From Tomocerus qinae (Eukaryota > Arthropoda > Collembola > Entomobryomorpha > Tomoceridae), in assembly GCA_020055645.1 (NCBI GenBank), contig CM034546.1:80848001-80912000 (forward strand): a stretch of 64,000 bases of DNA, given 5' to 3'. Under the pieces are notes generated by a model. The model saw only the letters and a list, made by a program, of their open reading frames with translations. It was not told where the DNA came from and made no database searches. Below, piece after piece: positions 55,451-64,000 of the stretch. The position numbers were made by a program, and so were the translations under genes. Every line of letters starts with the position of its first letter. Positions within the stretch are counted from its first letter, which is position 1.

Positions 55451-55832
55451 GTTCACTTATTTGATAATTTTAATTTTTCTTATTCAGGTTCAGATTAGTT
55501 TTATTTAAGTGCCAATCATTATCAGTATACAAACATATATTTTAATACATGAAGTCTGTTTATGAAATAAAAGCACCGAAGGCACGCTAGTCACCTTACT
55601 CCCATAGTCAGTGCCGCATCGTACCCAGTTACAATCGAAAGTCAATATATACATTATGGTTTTAAGAGAACGCCTCTTTTAAGTAGCGTAAAATTATTTG
55701 ATTAAATACACACATATACACTTCCTCGAATTCTGACCTGATGCTTAATGTGCGAAATCATCTTCCCTAATTATGTAACAGGTAACAGTTAAGAAGGTTA
55801 CCGAAATTTAGAACACTCTCTTAAACAGCGGG
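55451..55832. other. Non-coding stretch
   Basis: AT-rich, no recognised feature apart from proximity to the LINE fragment that follows. Confidence 0.35.
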
Positions 55833-57160
55833 CTAAGGGAGTCCAAGGTGACGTGAGTAAATTGGACTTTTCGCAAACAGTGCTGTACGATGTTCCAATA
55901 CTGGCAAGTTGTTCGCTTGCCTGGTGCTTCTATTTGTTACATTTATGATTTCTGTACTGTAATAATTATTTAGCGATTCAATCTTTGTGCCAAAAGTGAC
56001 AATCTTATACAGACCAGTCATAGTGAGGAAGATCAGTCTTTCATACACTGTAAGCAAGTTACCCTGTCCAATAATTCCCAATAATTTACCACTTTATGAT
56101 CAAGTTTATGATCAAGTTTTTCGATCTTATCTTTAATGTTTAATTTTTTTAATTTGGGTTGGCGGTTGAAGACCAATAATTTTTGTAGTAATATTTACCC
56201 AATTGTGTAAATTCCTTAATATATAGCGATTTATTTTATTTTGTAAGCTACCAAATATATTTTTAGTTGTAGGACCCCAAATTGAAATGGCATTGTCCGA
56301 AATAGGGTAGACATAAGTGCTAATTAACATTGTATATTTTCTGTAAGGAACCATTCTCCTTATTCTATGCAAAGCACCGAGTGCTGAGCAGTAACGTTTT
56401 TCAACTGAAATGAAGTGTGACTTAAATTTTAAAAATGGGGTCTAGTACCACTCCGAGATATTTAAACGTGTACACACGCTCTATTAGACAATTTCCGCAT
56501 TTTATTGTAAGCTCTTTCTCAATGTTAGCGCAAACTTTATGGAAAATCATGAATTTAGTTTTTTCATAGTTAATTTGCAATCCCATATTAGTGCATGTTA
56601 AGAAATGCGAAAAGTATAAGATAACTGTGCCTGTTGGCAGCAGTTAAATGAAGTGCACACACAGAGGTTAAGAGTGAAACTTGTGATACAGCTTAATTTG
56701 TTCAATCTTTTTGTCTCGTATTTATACAAACAGATTTGCATTAGCGTAATCTATCTACGTATATTATTTTGACCAATTTCAGGTTTATATAGTATAACAT
56801 GATTAATTGTTTACTTAAACATGATTGTGAGTAATCCATTTGCGTACGTATAAAACAGTATACGTAAACTATTTAGAAAAGTGAGTAATTATATATAACT
56901 TACTTAACAAGAAATGTTTTTCTCTATTTTAAGTTATTGCATAACTTAACAGTGCACCATTTGTCAAGTTTGCCCAGCGTGGCATTCAAAAATTTAGTTA
57001 TCTCTGTAGATGACTCATGCGCATAATATATAATTAAGTCATCTGCAAACATTTTATGTTAAATATGTTCCGACGTTCATTTTTTTGAAATCAAGTTGAA
57101 AAAAAGATTACATAAAATTGGGCCTAGTACTGATCCCTGTATGACCACACGGACAAATCT
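55833..57160 (-). pseudogene. Non-LTR retrotransposon reverse transcriptase fragment
   Basis: Reading leftward, motif phrases of a Jockey/CR1-like RT appear: VIQGSVLGPILCNLFFN, then FADDLIIYY (catalytic FADD), then INYEKTKFMIFHK and FKYLGVVLD. The thumb-to-C-terminal region RRMVPYRKYTMLIST, AISIWGPTTKNIF, LQNKINRYI and a final ~80 codons ending at 55833 follow. Stops and frame changes are frequent, and about 340 bp of unrelated sequence (roughly 56600-56950) interrupts it. It is an old, dead copy. Confidence 0.8.
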
Positions 57161-57919
57161 TTAGAATAAAAGTTTTCATTCTTAATGGTAAATGTACGGT
57201 TTTGGCAACCCACTGGTAAGCCATGTAATATGAGAACTACAAGCTGTAGAGCCAAAAATATGCTTTCTATATTCTGCGGGCGAAGAAAATGACGTTACGC
57301 GCCTCAGACTTTTAAGCATAACACGAGACTACAAAATCAAGTAGAGACTAAAGCCACCATGTATCGCCTACTTCCGTAATCCCCCTTCGCCCGCCGCTAG
57401 CATTCCTATCAAGAACAGACATCTCTGCTAGTGTTAGCAAAGCAAACAAAGTACATATGCCATCTACCGTTTCTACATATCTGACAAGCTTTATCATGTA
57501 TTTGACCACATACAACCCAGTTTCGCACAGTCGTTTATAAGCTCCGTGTTGTCACTATCTATCCTATAGTATTATCCATAGAATACCGATGGTGGCTGTG
57601 AAGCTGGCGCTTCACTATAGAAGACCAGCTTCCATAAGAGAAATGGTCCACACTTGGAATACACGTAGGTACATACGAGAGCCAATGAGAGAGCGGCTGC
57701 GTCCGACCAATAGCAAAACGGCTGCGTACCTTGTAGCAACAGCAAGGAACTCTTGATGAGAGATATACTTGGGAGACGTATAGAAGCCTAAGCTGGTCTT
57801 CCTCTTGTTCCTTGGTATTATCTTTCCAACCTATATACTCATATAATTCCGTGGGTTTTGGTAATAATAATTCTTCAAAAATATAGTTTGAAGCATCAAA
57901 TTGTGGTCAGTTAGAACTT
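57161..57919. other. Non-coding stretch
   Basis: GC is slightly higher around 57290-57750. No open frame of note and no repeat family recognised. Confidence 0.35.
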
Positions 57920-60170
57920 TATTTATATTTGGACTATGAGTTTTTGAGTAGAAAGATGGCTTATCTCAGTTGCCAAAAATAATTAATAATGTAACTAAGG
58001 GCTTTTATTAAAAATTCAAACAATTTTTAACCCTCAAATTTGGATGTTGGGTGCTTTGGGATTTGTGTACAATACACACTTTACTAAGGCAGAACTCTTT
58101 TCTTTCAACCGCCTTCAGGATAACACGTAGGATGTCCAATCCTAGAATTGTAGGTTGGAGTCCAAGTAGACGTTTCTCGAACGTTAGAGTGAAGTAAAAG
58201 GTAGGAGACGTGCTTCGAACGTTGGGACTACGTAAGAAGGGTTGCGTAATAAGGATGACGTCAAAACGTTGATAAAACGTAAAAGTTTGGGTGGGGAGGG
58301 TGGTGCTATATAGTATAGGTACTAGTGTGTTATAGTAGTGCCTGTTGAAGGTAGTGAATAGTATATGGCTTATAGCGCTTATACATGCTTTGGGGGCTTG
58401 CGGTCCCTTATAAAAATGGGTGAAATGAGGAGATATAGGCTCAGGAACCTGATGTACCCTTCTTCTATGGGTGGGTGGGGGGCAGGCAGGGGAGGGAGCT
58501 CGTGCTTATAGATATATCGCTTGCATGAAGTGGCTTTTTATATGGGATATATGGAGAGGAGTCAAATTGGGACTAAAATGGTCGGAAAAACACTTAAACC
58601 CCACTACTATTTTCCGCCAACGCTAAAATTCAAAACTTTTCGAAAATTGAAAATGAGTTCTAAAATATTCGCAATTTTCCTATGAATTCTAAAATATTCG
58701 CAATTGTCCTAAGATTGACAAACAGTTTTTGATTGTTATGCAGCACTATTTCTCCAATACATGTATGTGTCAGATTTTAGCAAATTGATTCAGTTTAGCT
58801 AGATCTAGTAAGCGAGATAAAGGCTGTAAAAGCCATTCCCTACAATTTAACCTTTCAGAATGCCGATAACGAAATACATACACAAACACCCGTTGGCCAG
58901 CCATTAGACAGCAAATGTTTGAGAGTTTTAAAATAAAAAATTGCAACAAAGCAACTGAGACTTATTCACCAACTACAGACATCAATTCTAAACCACTATG
59001 TAACCACATTTACCCCGCACTATATGGGGATAAGCTCCCATATAGGCAAATACATAACCTTTATATTAAAATAATTCCTCGAACCCTACGGGGTAATTAA
59101 ATAAGCGGAATTCAAATATTGAAGCGGTTTAGCCATCACATTGACCCCGCACGATATAGGGGGTTCGCCCCCATATCGGAAAATATAAAACCTTAGAATT
59201 AAATTAATTTTTATCAACCCTACAGGGTAATTAAATACGCTTAATTCAAATATTGGGGTGATTAGCCATCACATTGACCCCGCACAATAAAGGGGGTTCG
59301 TCCCCATTTCGGAAAAAATAAAACCTAAGAATTACATTAATTCCATCAACCCCTAAGGGTAAATTAAATACGCCGAATTCAAATATTGAGGTGGTTTAGT
59401 TATGAAAATAAGATATAGGGGGTTCGCCCCCATATCGGCAAATATAAAACTTTGAAAATAAATTATTTTCCACAGCCCTAAATGGTAATTAAATATGACG
59501 AATTCAAATATGGAGGTAGTTCAGCCACCACATTAACCTCGCAAGATATAAGGGGTTCGCTCCCATATTGACATTTAAAAAACCTTAGAATTAAATTAAT
59601 TTCATCAACTCCACAGGGTAAATAAATACGCTAATTCAAATATTCGGGTGGTTAGCGATCACATTGACCCCGATCAAAATGAGGGGGTTCGCCTCCATAT
59701 CGGCAACATAAAACCTTAGATTTAAATTAATTGCATCAACCCCTAAGGGTAATTAAATATGCTTAATTCAAATATTGAGGTGGTTTAGCCATCAAAATGG
59801 TCCCATGCGATATAGGAGGTTCGCCCCCATATCGGCAAAAAAATAACTTAGAATAAATTAATTCCATCAAACCTACAGGGTAATTAAATACGCCGAATTG
59901 AAATATTAATGCGGTTCAGCCACCACATTGTCCCCGCACAATATAGGTGGTTCGCCCCCATATCAGCAAATATAAAACCTTAGAATTAAACTAATTTCAT
60001 CAACCCTCCGGGGTAATAAAATACGCTGAATTCAAATATTGAGGCGGTTCAGCCATCACATTGACTCCATACGAAATAGGGGGTTATAAAAAAGTCTTTA
60101 GTTACATTATTAATTATTTTTGGCAACTGAGATAAGTCATTTTTCCGCCCAGATGCTCATATTTAATATT
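57920..60170. repeat. Inverted-repeat element enclosing a satellite array
   Basis: The left arm, clearest at 57951-58006, reads agatggcttatctcagttgccaaaaataatt and onward. The right arm at 60088-60144 is its reverse complement with few mismatches. Weaker pairing extends outward on both sides. Between them lie ~950 bp of single-copy non-coding DNA and then the ~131-bp satellite. Confidence 0.7.
58960..60084. repeat. ~131-bp satellite, about nine copies
   Basis: The landmark gatatagggggttcgcccccatat recurs near 59013, 59144, 59277, 59405, 59535, 59667, 59800, 59931 and 60066, a spacing of 128-135 bp. Each unit also has caaccctacagggtaattaaata and attcaaatattgaggtggtt. The landmark is itself a hairpin (ggggg-ttcg-ccccc), and accctayagggt is a second small palindrome. 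No frame is conserved. Confidence 0.9.
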
Positions 60171-60264
60171 AACAAACTGACTGAACCACGAATTACGATA
60201 GTAGTTAAGAAGATAAAACGAAGATATCTGTTGACATAATAATTTGTGGAATTTAAGGGCTTTT

Positions 60265-60545
60265 TATAATACTAGTTGAACCCAGCGAAGGGGCGAACCT
60301 GGTACTCAAGAGAAATTAAGCAGGCCACCCATCACAGTAATAAAAATAATTCCGGTTCAAATGGGGAATAATAAAAGATTATTTTTACTAAACACCCCAG
60401 AATGTTCCCCTTTAAAATCAAAAAAATATGATTCCGGGATTTTAGAAAACGAATTGTCTTCTTTACCTAATTTTTCCATTCAATCACCAATAATCATCTT
60501 ATATGAATTCGTATTGTTCTGATGTTATAATAATATGAAACAACT
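60265..60545 (+). repeat. ~950-bp dispersed repeat, copy 3 (internally deleted)
   Basis: It begins ttgaacccagcgaagg, shares ggccacccatcacagtaataaaaa and gattccgggattttag with copy 1, and ends ctgatgttataataata. Most of the interior is missing. Confidence 0.5.
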
Positions 60546-60564
60546 CAATTCGTTGGTTTAGAGG

Positions 60565-60745
60565 GAGGGGCATGCGCATTTTGCTTTTGTGCTTTCAAGG
60601 AACGTGCATATATTACGTTGATAGTTGATGGGAGGAAGCGATGTCCAAAAGAGTTACAGCTAGCACTTGCGCTATACTTGAGAGAGGGGATTTTAGGTTA
60701 CGTAATATCTGCATGTTTCCTAGGTTCTCCTACCAAGACATAGAT
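60565..60745. repeat. Dispersed repeat, relative of 21168-21360
   Basis: Shares gcgcattttgctttt, ttgatgggaggaa, ttacgtaatatctgcatg and ctaccaagacatagatag phrases with the copy at 21.2 kb. The short frame 60641-60853 is part of it and unlikely to be a gene. Confidence 0.5.
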
Positions 60746-60773
60746 AGTCAGGTATTAGTACGATTATATTATA

Positions 60774-60957
60774 CAGTCTGGCTAGATAGGTTGGGCAATC
60801 GATATGATTTTCGCGCAAATTTTGTAATTACTTTTCCGTGTAACTTACTATAGTTACTAAAAGCCGATTTATCCTGAATAAAGTACAATACTGAAAAGAT
60901 ACACCGCAAATTTTGGAGGAATATGAAATCGATTGCCCAACCTATCTAGCCAGACTG
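60774..60957. repeat. Inverted duplication of the reductase gene's 3' end
   Basis: Plus-strand 60774-60806 (acagtctggctagataggtt, then gggcaatcgat) is the reverse complement of 60925-60957, which covers the last codons and stop of the reductase gene. The ~118-bp loop between them is non-coding. Confidence 0.85.
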
Positions 60958-62199
60958 TAGATCATTGGGGGAATAACCGGCCTGCTTGCCTAGTTGCAAC
61001 ATTTTTAAAGCCAAATCAAGTGGAGGGTCAATTAAGCTATTTACATCTGGTACGTACTTTCGGAACTTCCGACTGACGTTCTGAAGATATTTTCCACCCT
61101 TATAAGTAAGAAGTAGATTTGTAGTCAAATTGAGTTGAGTGAGTATTTCTTCAGAGTCTTTGTCGAAATAAATCAATTTAAAGGGGTACAGAATAGAGTT
61201 TTTCCCGAACGCAATTACTGATTTAGAAAACTCCTGAAAATCAACCATTCTGGGCGGTAGACGGCCAAATATCTTTGGACACTGAATGAATATTTCTTCA
61301 ATATCCGCTTTGTGTGGATTCATCAGATTATAAATTCCGTTAGGGACGTCTCCATTAAAAAACAAATCAATACTGATATTGGCACACAGATCCACTGGAA
61401 CAATTGGACCTGCTGAAGGATACTCAGATTTCACTCCAGTTTCTATAATAGCAATAGGAAGGTAGAAGAAATGATTATTTTGGAAATCCATGACTCCGGT
61501 TTGCCTGTCAAATACTATCAACGGGAATCTGCACACAAAGACAGGAATTCCTCTCCGAATTGCTTGACTCATGAGTTTGTCGCAGATGAATTTCGAAATG
61601 GCATAGCCCATGCCAAGTCCATCTCCGTTATTGTCGTCTTCTATTAACTCTTCAGATAAAGTAATCTCACTTTCTGAGAGCCGGTTGCAGCCCAAGATTG
61701 ACGATGCATGGAAAATACGCTTTAATTTATTTGTCGTAGCAAATTCCAGAATTTTTACAGTGCCCAACACATTTACTGTTCTTAGGTCGTTGGTTTTGTC
61801 AACATTCTTCTGGTACATCTCCAGATGATGGCTTTTTACAGCAGAATGGATTACTGCATCAACTTCAAATGCCAATTCTTCGTACTTCGATTCGATTCCA
61901 AATTTTTCCGTAGACAAATCTCCAGTAATCAAAACCACTCTATTGTCGACATCTAAATTGCCTCTTAAATTTCTTAAAATACTTTCTGCACGTTCAAAGG
62001 CTGTTTTCCTCACGAGACAATAAACTTTCAATATTGGCCGTTCCAGCAAATTCTTCAATAAATATGGACCTAGATTTCCCGTGGCTCCAGTTAACAGAAT
62101 GACATTGCAATCTGACGGACTAGGGATTGTTCCAAAACTTTTGATATGTTGTGGCAATAACGAATCTTTTTGAATTAATTTCGTTAAGGTAGTATCCAT
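60946..62199 (-). CDS. Free-standing thioester reductase (NRPS/fatty-acyl type), intronless
   Basis: A single 417-codon exon. The Rossmann nucleotide loop TGATGNLG lies at 37-44 with CLVRK at 61-65, GDLS at 93-96 and VIHSAV at 117-122. The catalytic Ser is near 166-167 (HASSILG), and the YxxxK pair is Y199/K203 (GYAISKF). These define extended short-chain dehydrogenases of the thioester-reductase/fatty-acyl-CoA-reductase group. They use NAD(P)H to release a carrier- or CoA-bound acyl chain as aldehyde or alcohol. The short N-terminus (DSLLPQHIKSF) recalls the linker between a carrier domain and a terminal R domain in NRPS, PKS or aminoadipate-reductase proteins. No adenylation or carrier domain is next to it. 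Lack of introns, against 3-8 exons in neighbours, allows retroposition or horizontal origin. Confidence 0.85.
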   Translation of the reverse strand: MDTTLTKLIQKDSLLPQHIKSFGTIPSPSDCNVILLTGATGNLGPYLLKNLLERPILKVYCLVRKTAFERAESILRNLRGNLDVDNRVVLITGDLSTEKFGIESKYEELAFEVDAVIHSAVKSHHLEMYQKNVDKTNDLRTVNVLGTVKILEFATTNKLKRIFHASSILGCNRLSESEITLSEELIEDDNNGDGLGMGYAISKFICDKLMSQAIRRGIPVFVCRFPLIVFDRQTGVMDFQNNHFFYLPIAIIETGVKSEYPSAGPIVPVDLCANISIDLFFNGDVPNGIYNLMNPHKADIEEIFIQCPKIFGRLPPRMVDFQEFSKSVIAFGKNSILYPFKLIYFDKDSEEILTQLNLTTNLLLTYKGGKYLQNVSRKFRKYVPDVNSLIDPPLDLALKMLQLGKQAGYSPNDLQSG

Positions 62200-63380
62200 T
62201 TTTTTAAATCAAAGAATTGGAGTTTATTCGTATTTTTATAGAATAGATAAATAAATATCTAAGCTGGTGTTGTCTCAATTCAGGAAGAGGTTGTTCAATA
62301 TATTATGTAAGTGCTTAGATATGGCATTGAAAGCGGTACCAAGTCTCATTGAAGACTGGTTGTGTAAAGTTATAACTTTCTTCCATTGTTTTACATTTTG
62401 TTTTTTACCAACTAAATTGCTGGTCTAGTATTCCAAGTTGGTGGGAAGTATATTATGTCGAGACGAGTTTTAATTATAATAGGTAATGGGAATTTCTGCA
62501 CTAATAAATTTTCTTGGGGTTACTTTGATTTTCAGGTGTATCTCTTTGCTTCCCTTTTTCAATACAAAGTGTTACAAATCCCTATGAAGTAAATCGTAGG
62601 ATTCAGTAGAGAAGCGTTTCCGTAGTACAAGAAAATATAACATTATATGCAATTTTTCATTTAACGTTATTTATTGTCTGAAAAATATTTTTAAAAGAAT
62701 AAAGTTTCCGAATTATTTCTAAACAGCAGGGTATGAAAAACCCAAAAACCCGGGTTTTTGGGTTATTGGGTAGCAAAATTAGCAAAAAAAACCCTGGTTT
62801 TTGGGTTTTTGCTATGACATGAAATGGGGCAATGTGAAAACCTAAGGATTAGAGCAGAATACAAGAACTCTAGTTTAAAATATATTCGTTATTTCAATCC
62901 CTTAATCAACGAATCAACGTAATAGGCAACTGATACAAGTATTTATTTGTCAATTAATTAACTATCTCTATTCGGACAAGAAAGTTTGTCGTGTGCCGTG
63001 TGTCGCCGCCTAAGAAATACATAATTTGATGTGCTGTATTAGTTATTGGCTATCGATGAACAAGGCGGTAGATTTAAAATTTTCTTCTTTGTACAGGTAC
63101 ATTCGATTCGTACTTAACTTACAGTAGAGCGGAGTTATGCTGTATGACGTATACAATTTGTACTATTACAATTGGTCGCGCCTACTTTTACCGCCAATCA
63201 TAGAGCTGTCCTCCAGCTGACGCATCCAAATTTCAAGCTCTGTATAGGATCGAATGTACCTGATAGACAAAGCTGTGATCTAAGGCCTTGGTTGATGACT
63301 TTGCTGAGCCAAAGCAAAAGATTCGGTACCAATAAGCTGAAGTTGTCGGACGTCTGTCTGTCGGACCCAGTGGCGTAAAA
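62200..63380. other. Upstream region of the reductase; non-coding
   Basis: Mostly AT-rich, with no gene. 62727-62812 is a low-complexity block of aacccaaaaacccgggttttt type, palindromic and repeated in both senses. No core promoter was identified with confidence. Confidence 0.4.
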
Positions 63381-63714
63381 CAAATTCAAGTGCCTTCGAA
63401 TAAATTCGAGTGCCTTCGAATAAATTCGAGTACCTTCGAATAAATTCGAGTGCCTTCGAATAAATTCGAGTACCTTCGAATAAATTCGAGTGCCTTCGAA
63501 TAAATTCGAGTGCCTTCGAATAAATTCGAGTGCCTTCGAATAAATTCGAGTGCCTTCGAATAAATTCGAGTGCCTTCGAACAAATTCGAGTGCTTTCGAA
63601 TAAATTCGAGTGCCTTCGAATAAATTCGAGTGCCTTCGAATAAATTCGAGTGCCTTCGAACAAATTCGAGTGCTTTCGAATAAATTCGAGTGCCTTCGAG
63701 TAAATTCGAGTGCC
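63381..63714. repeat. 20-bp minisatellite, ~16.7 copies
   Basis: The unit taaattcgagtgccttcgaa repeats in exact 20-bp register. Variants recur in a pattern: caaattcgagtgctttcgaa at 63581 and 63661, and taaattcgagtaccttcgaa at 63421 and 63461, which suggests 40- and 80-bp duplications. All antisense frames stay open, so long ORFs over it are artefacts. Confidence 0.97.
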
Positions 63715-64000
63715 AAAATTTTTTTAAAAAATTTAATAATTCAGAGATTACCTAAGCAATTTGAATGAAATTACTTTTAAAGAACAGATTGCGTATCGTA
63801 TAATAGAATCTTCTAATAAACCTAAATACGGTAATGAAAAACCTGCCCGTACAAGAAGGGAGAAATTAAAAAATCTAAGATAGCATTTGCCATTTAAATT
63901 TTATAAAAATTACTGATTTATTGGGGGACAAAATTGTTATAAATCCTCTAAAAATTATAAACCGGACACGGACTATGTTCCCTGGATTTGGGTGTGAAAA
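63715..64000. other. AT-rich end of window
   Basis: No supported feature. A short run near 63760-63880 could be the end of a LINE-type frame, but it is too short to call. Confidence 0.3.

Noticed and set aside
58960-60084. CRISPR-like array
   Set aside because: The units are contiguous ~131-bp tandem repeats without unique spacers, and the setting is eukaryotic; this is a satellite.
63198-63716. Three long nested antisense ORFs
   Set aside because: They are produced by the 20-bp minisatellite, and their non-repeat part has no coding features.

Overview
The window is eukaryotic, AT-rich and repeat-dense, most likely from an arthropod genome. The reasons are short (about 50-110 nt) GT-AG introns in the genes I could model, a chitin-synthase-like C-terminal exon, an apolipoprotein-D-like lipocalin, and many small DNA-transposon derivatives. 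A free-standing NRPS-type thioester-reductase gene would suit a springtail-like lineage, but that is a weak taxonomic hint.

Left third. Non-coding DNA with dispersed repeats and MITEs (1-3460) is followed by one large, very young LTR retrotransposon (3461-16208, 12,748 bp). Its LTRs are 550 bp each with a single mismatch, and it is flanked by a GTAC target duplication. Its order is: 5' LTR, tRNA-Leu-type primer site, a leader with three CCCGTC/GACGGG hairpins, a dUTPase ORF placed before gag, a 59-aa two-membrane-segment ORF, gag, a protease ORF carrying a 75-bp x 6 minisatellite, pol (RT, RNase H, integrase) displaced by two frame changes, a short env-like ORF, about 2.3 kb of mostly non-coding 3' DNA, polypurine tract and 3' LTR.

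Middle (16.2-33.9 kb). A decayed membrane-receptor-like pseudogene and a very dense field of foldbacks, TIR elements and hAT-type MITEs. Across the window I recognise at least five TIR families in which individual copies carry 8-bp target duplications, most of them exact. The only intact host gene here is a three-exon secreted lipocalin-like gene (26848-27723, minus).

Right half (34-64 kb). A three-exon DEDDh 3'-5' exonuclease (REXO4/ISG20-like, plus) lies tail to tail with a broken hAT-type transposase gene (minus). Then come a Tigger/pogo remnant, a LINE RNase H fragment, three phase-compatible 3' exons resembling chitin synthase with a 2-kb minisatellite in an intron, and an eight-exon TCP11-family gene (1,129 codons, minus) with a long disordered tail. 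This gene is head to head with a small membrane-protein ORF. Further right are a LINE reverse-transcriptase fragment, a roughly 131-bp satellite enclosed by an inverted repeat, the intronless thioester reductase (minus), and a 20-bp minisatellite.

How the parts relate: the host genes do not form a pathway. The coherent story is mobile-DNA activity: one fresh retrotransposon, several hAT MITE families, and one hAT-type transposase now broken.
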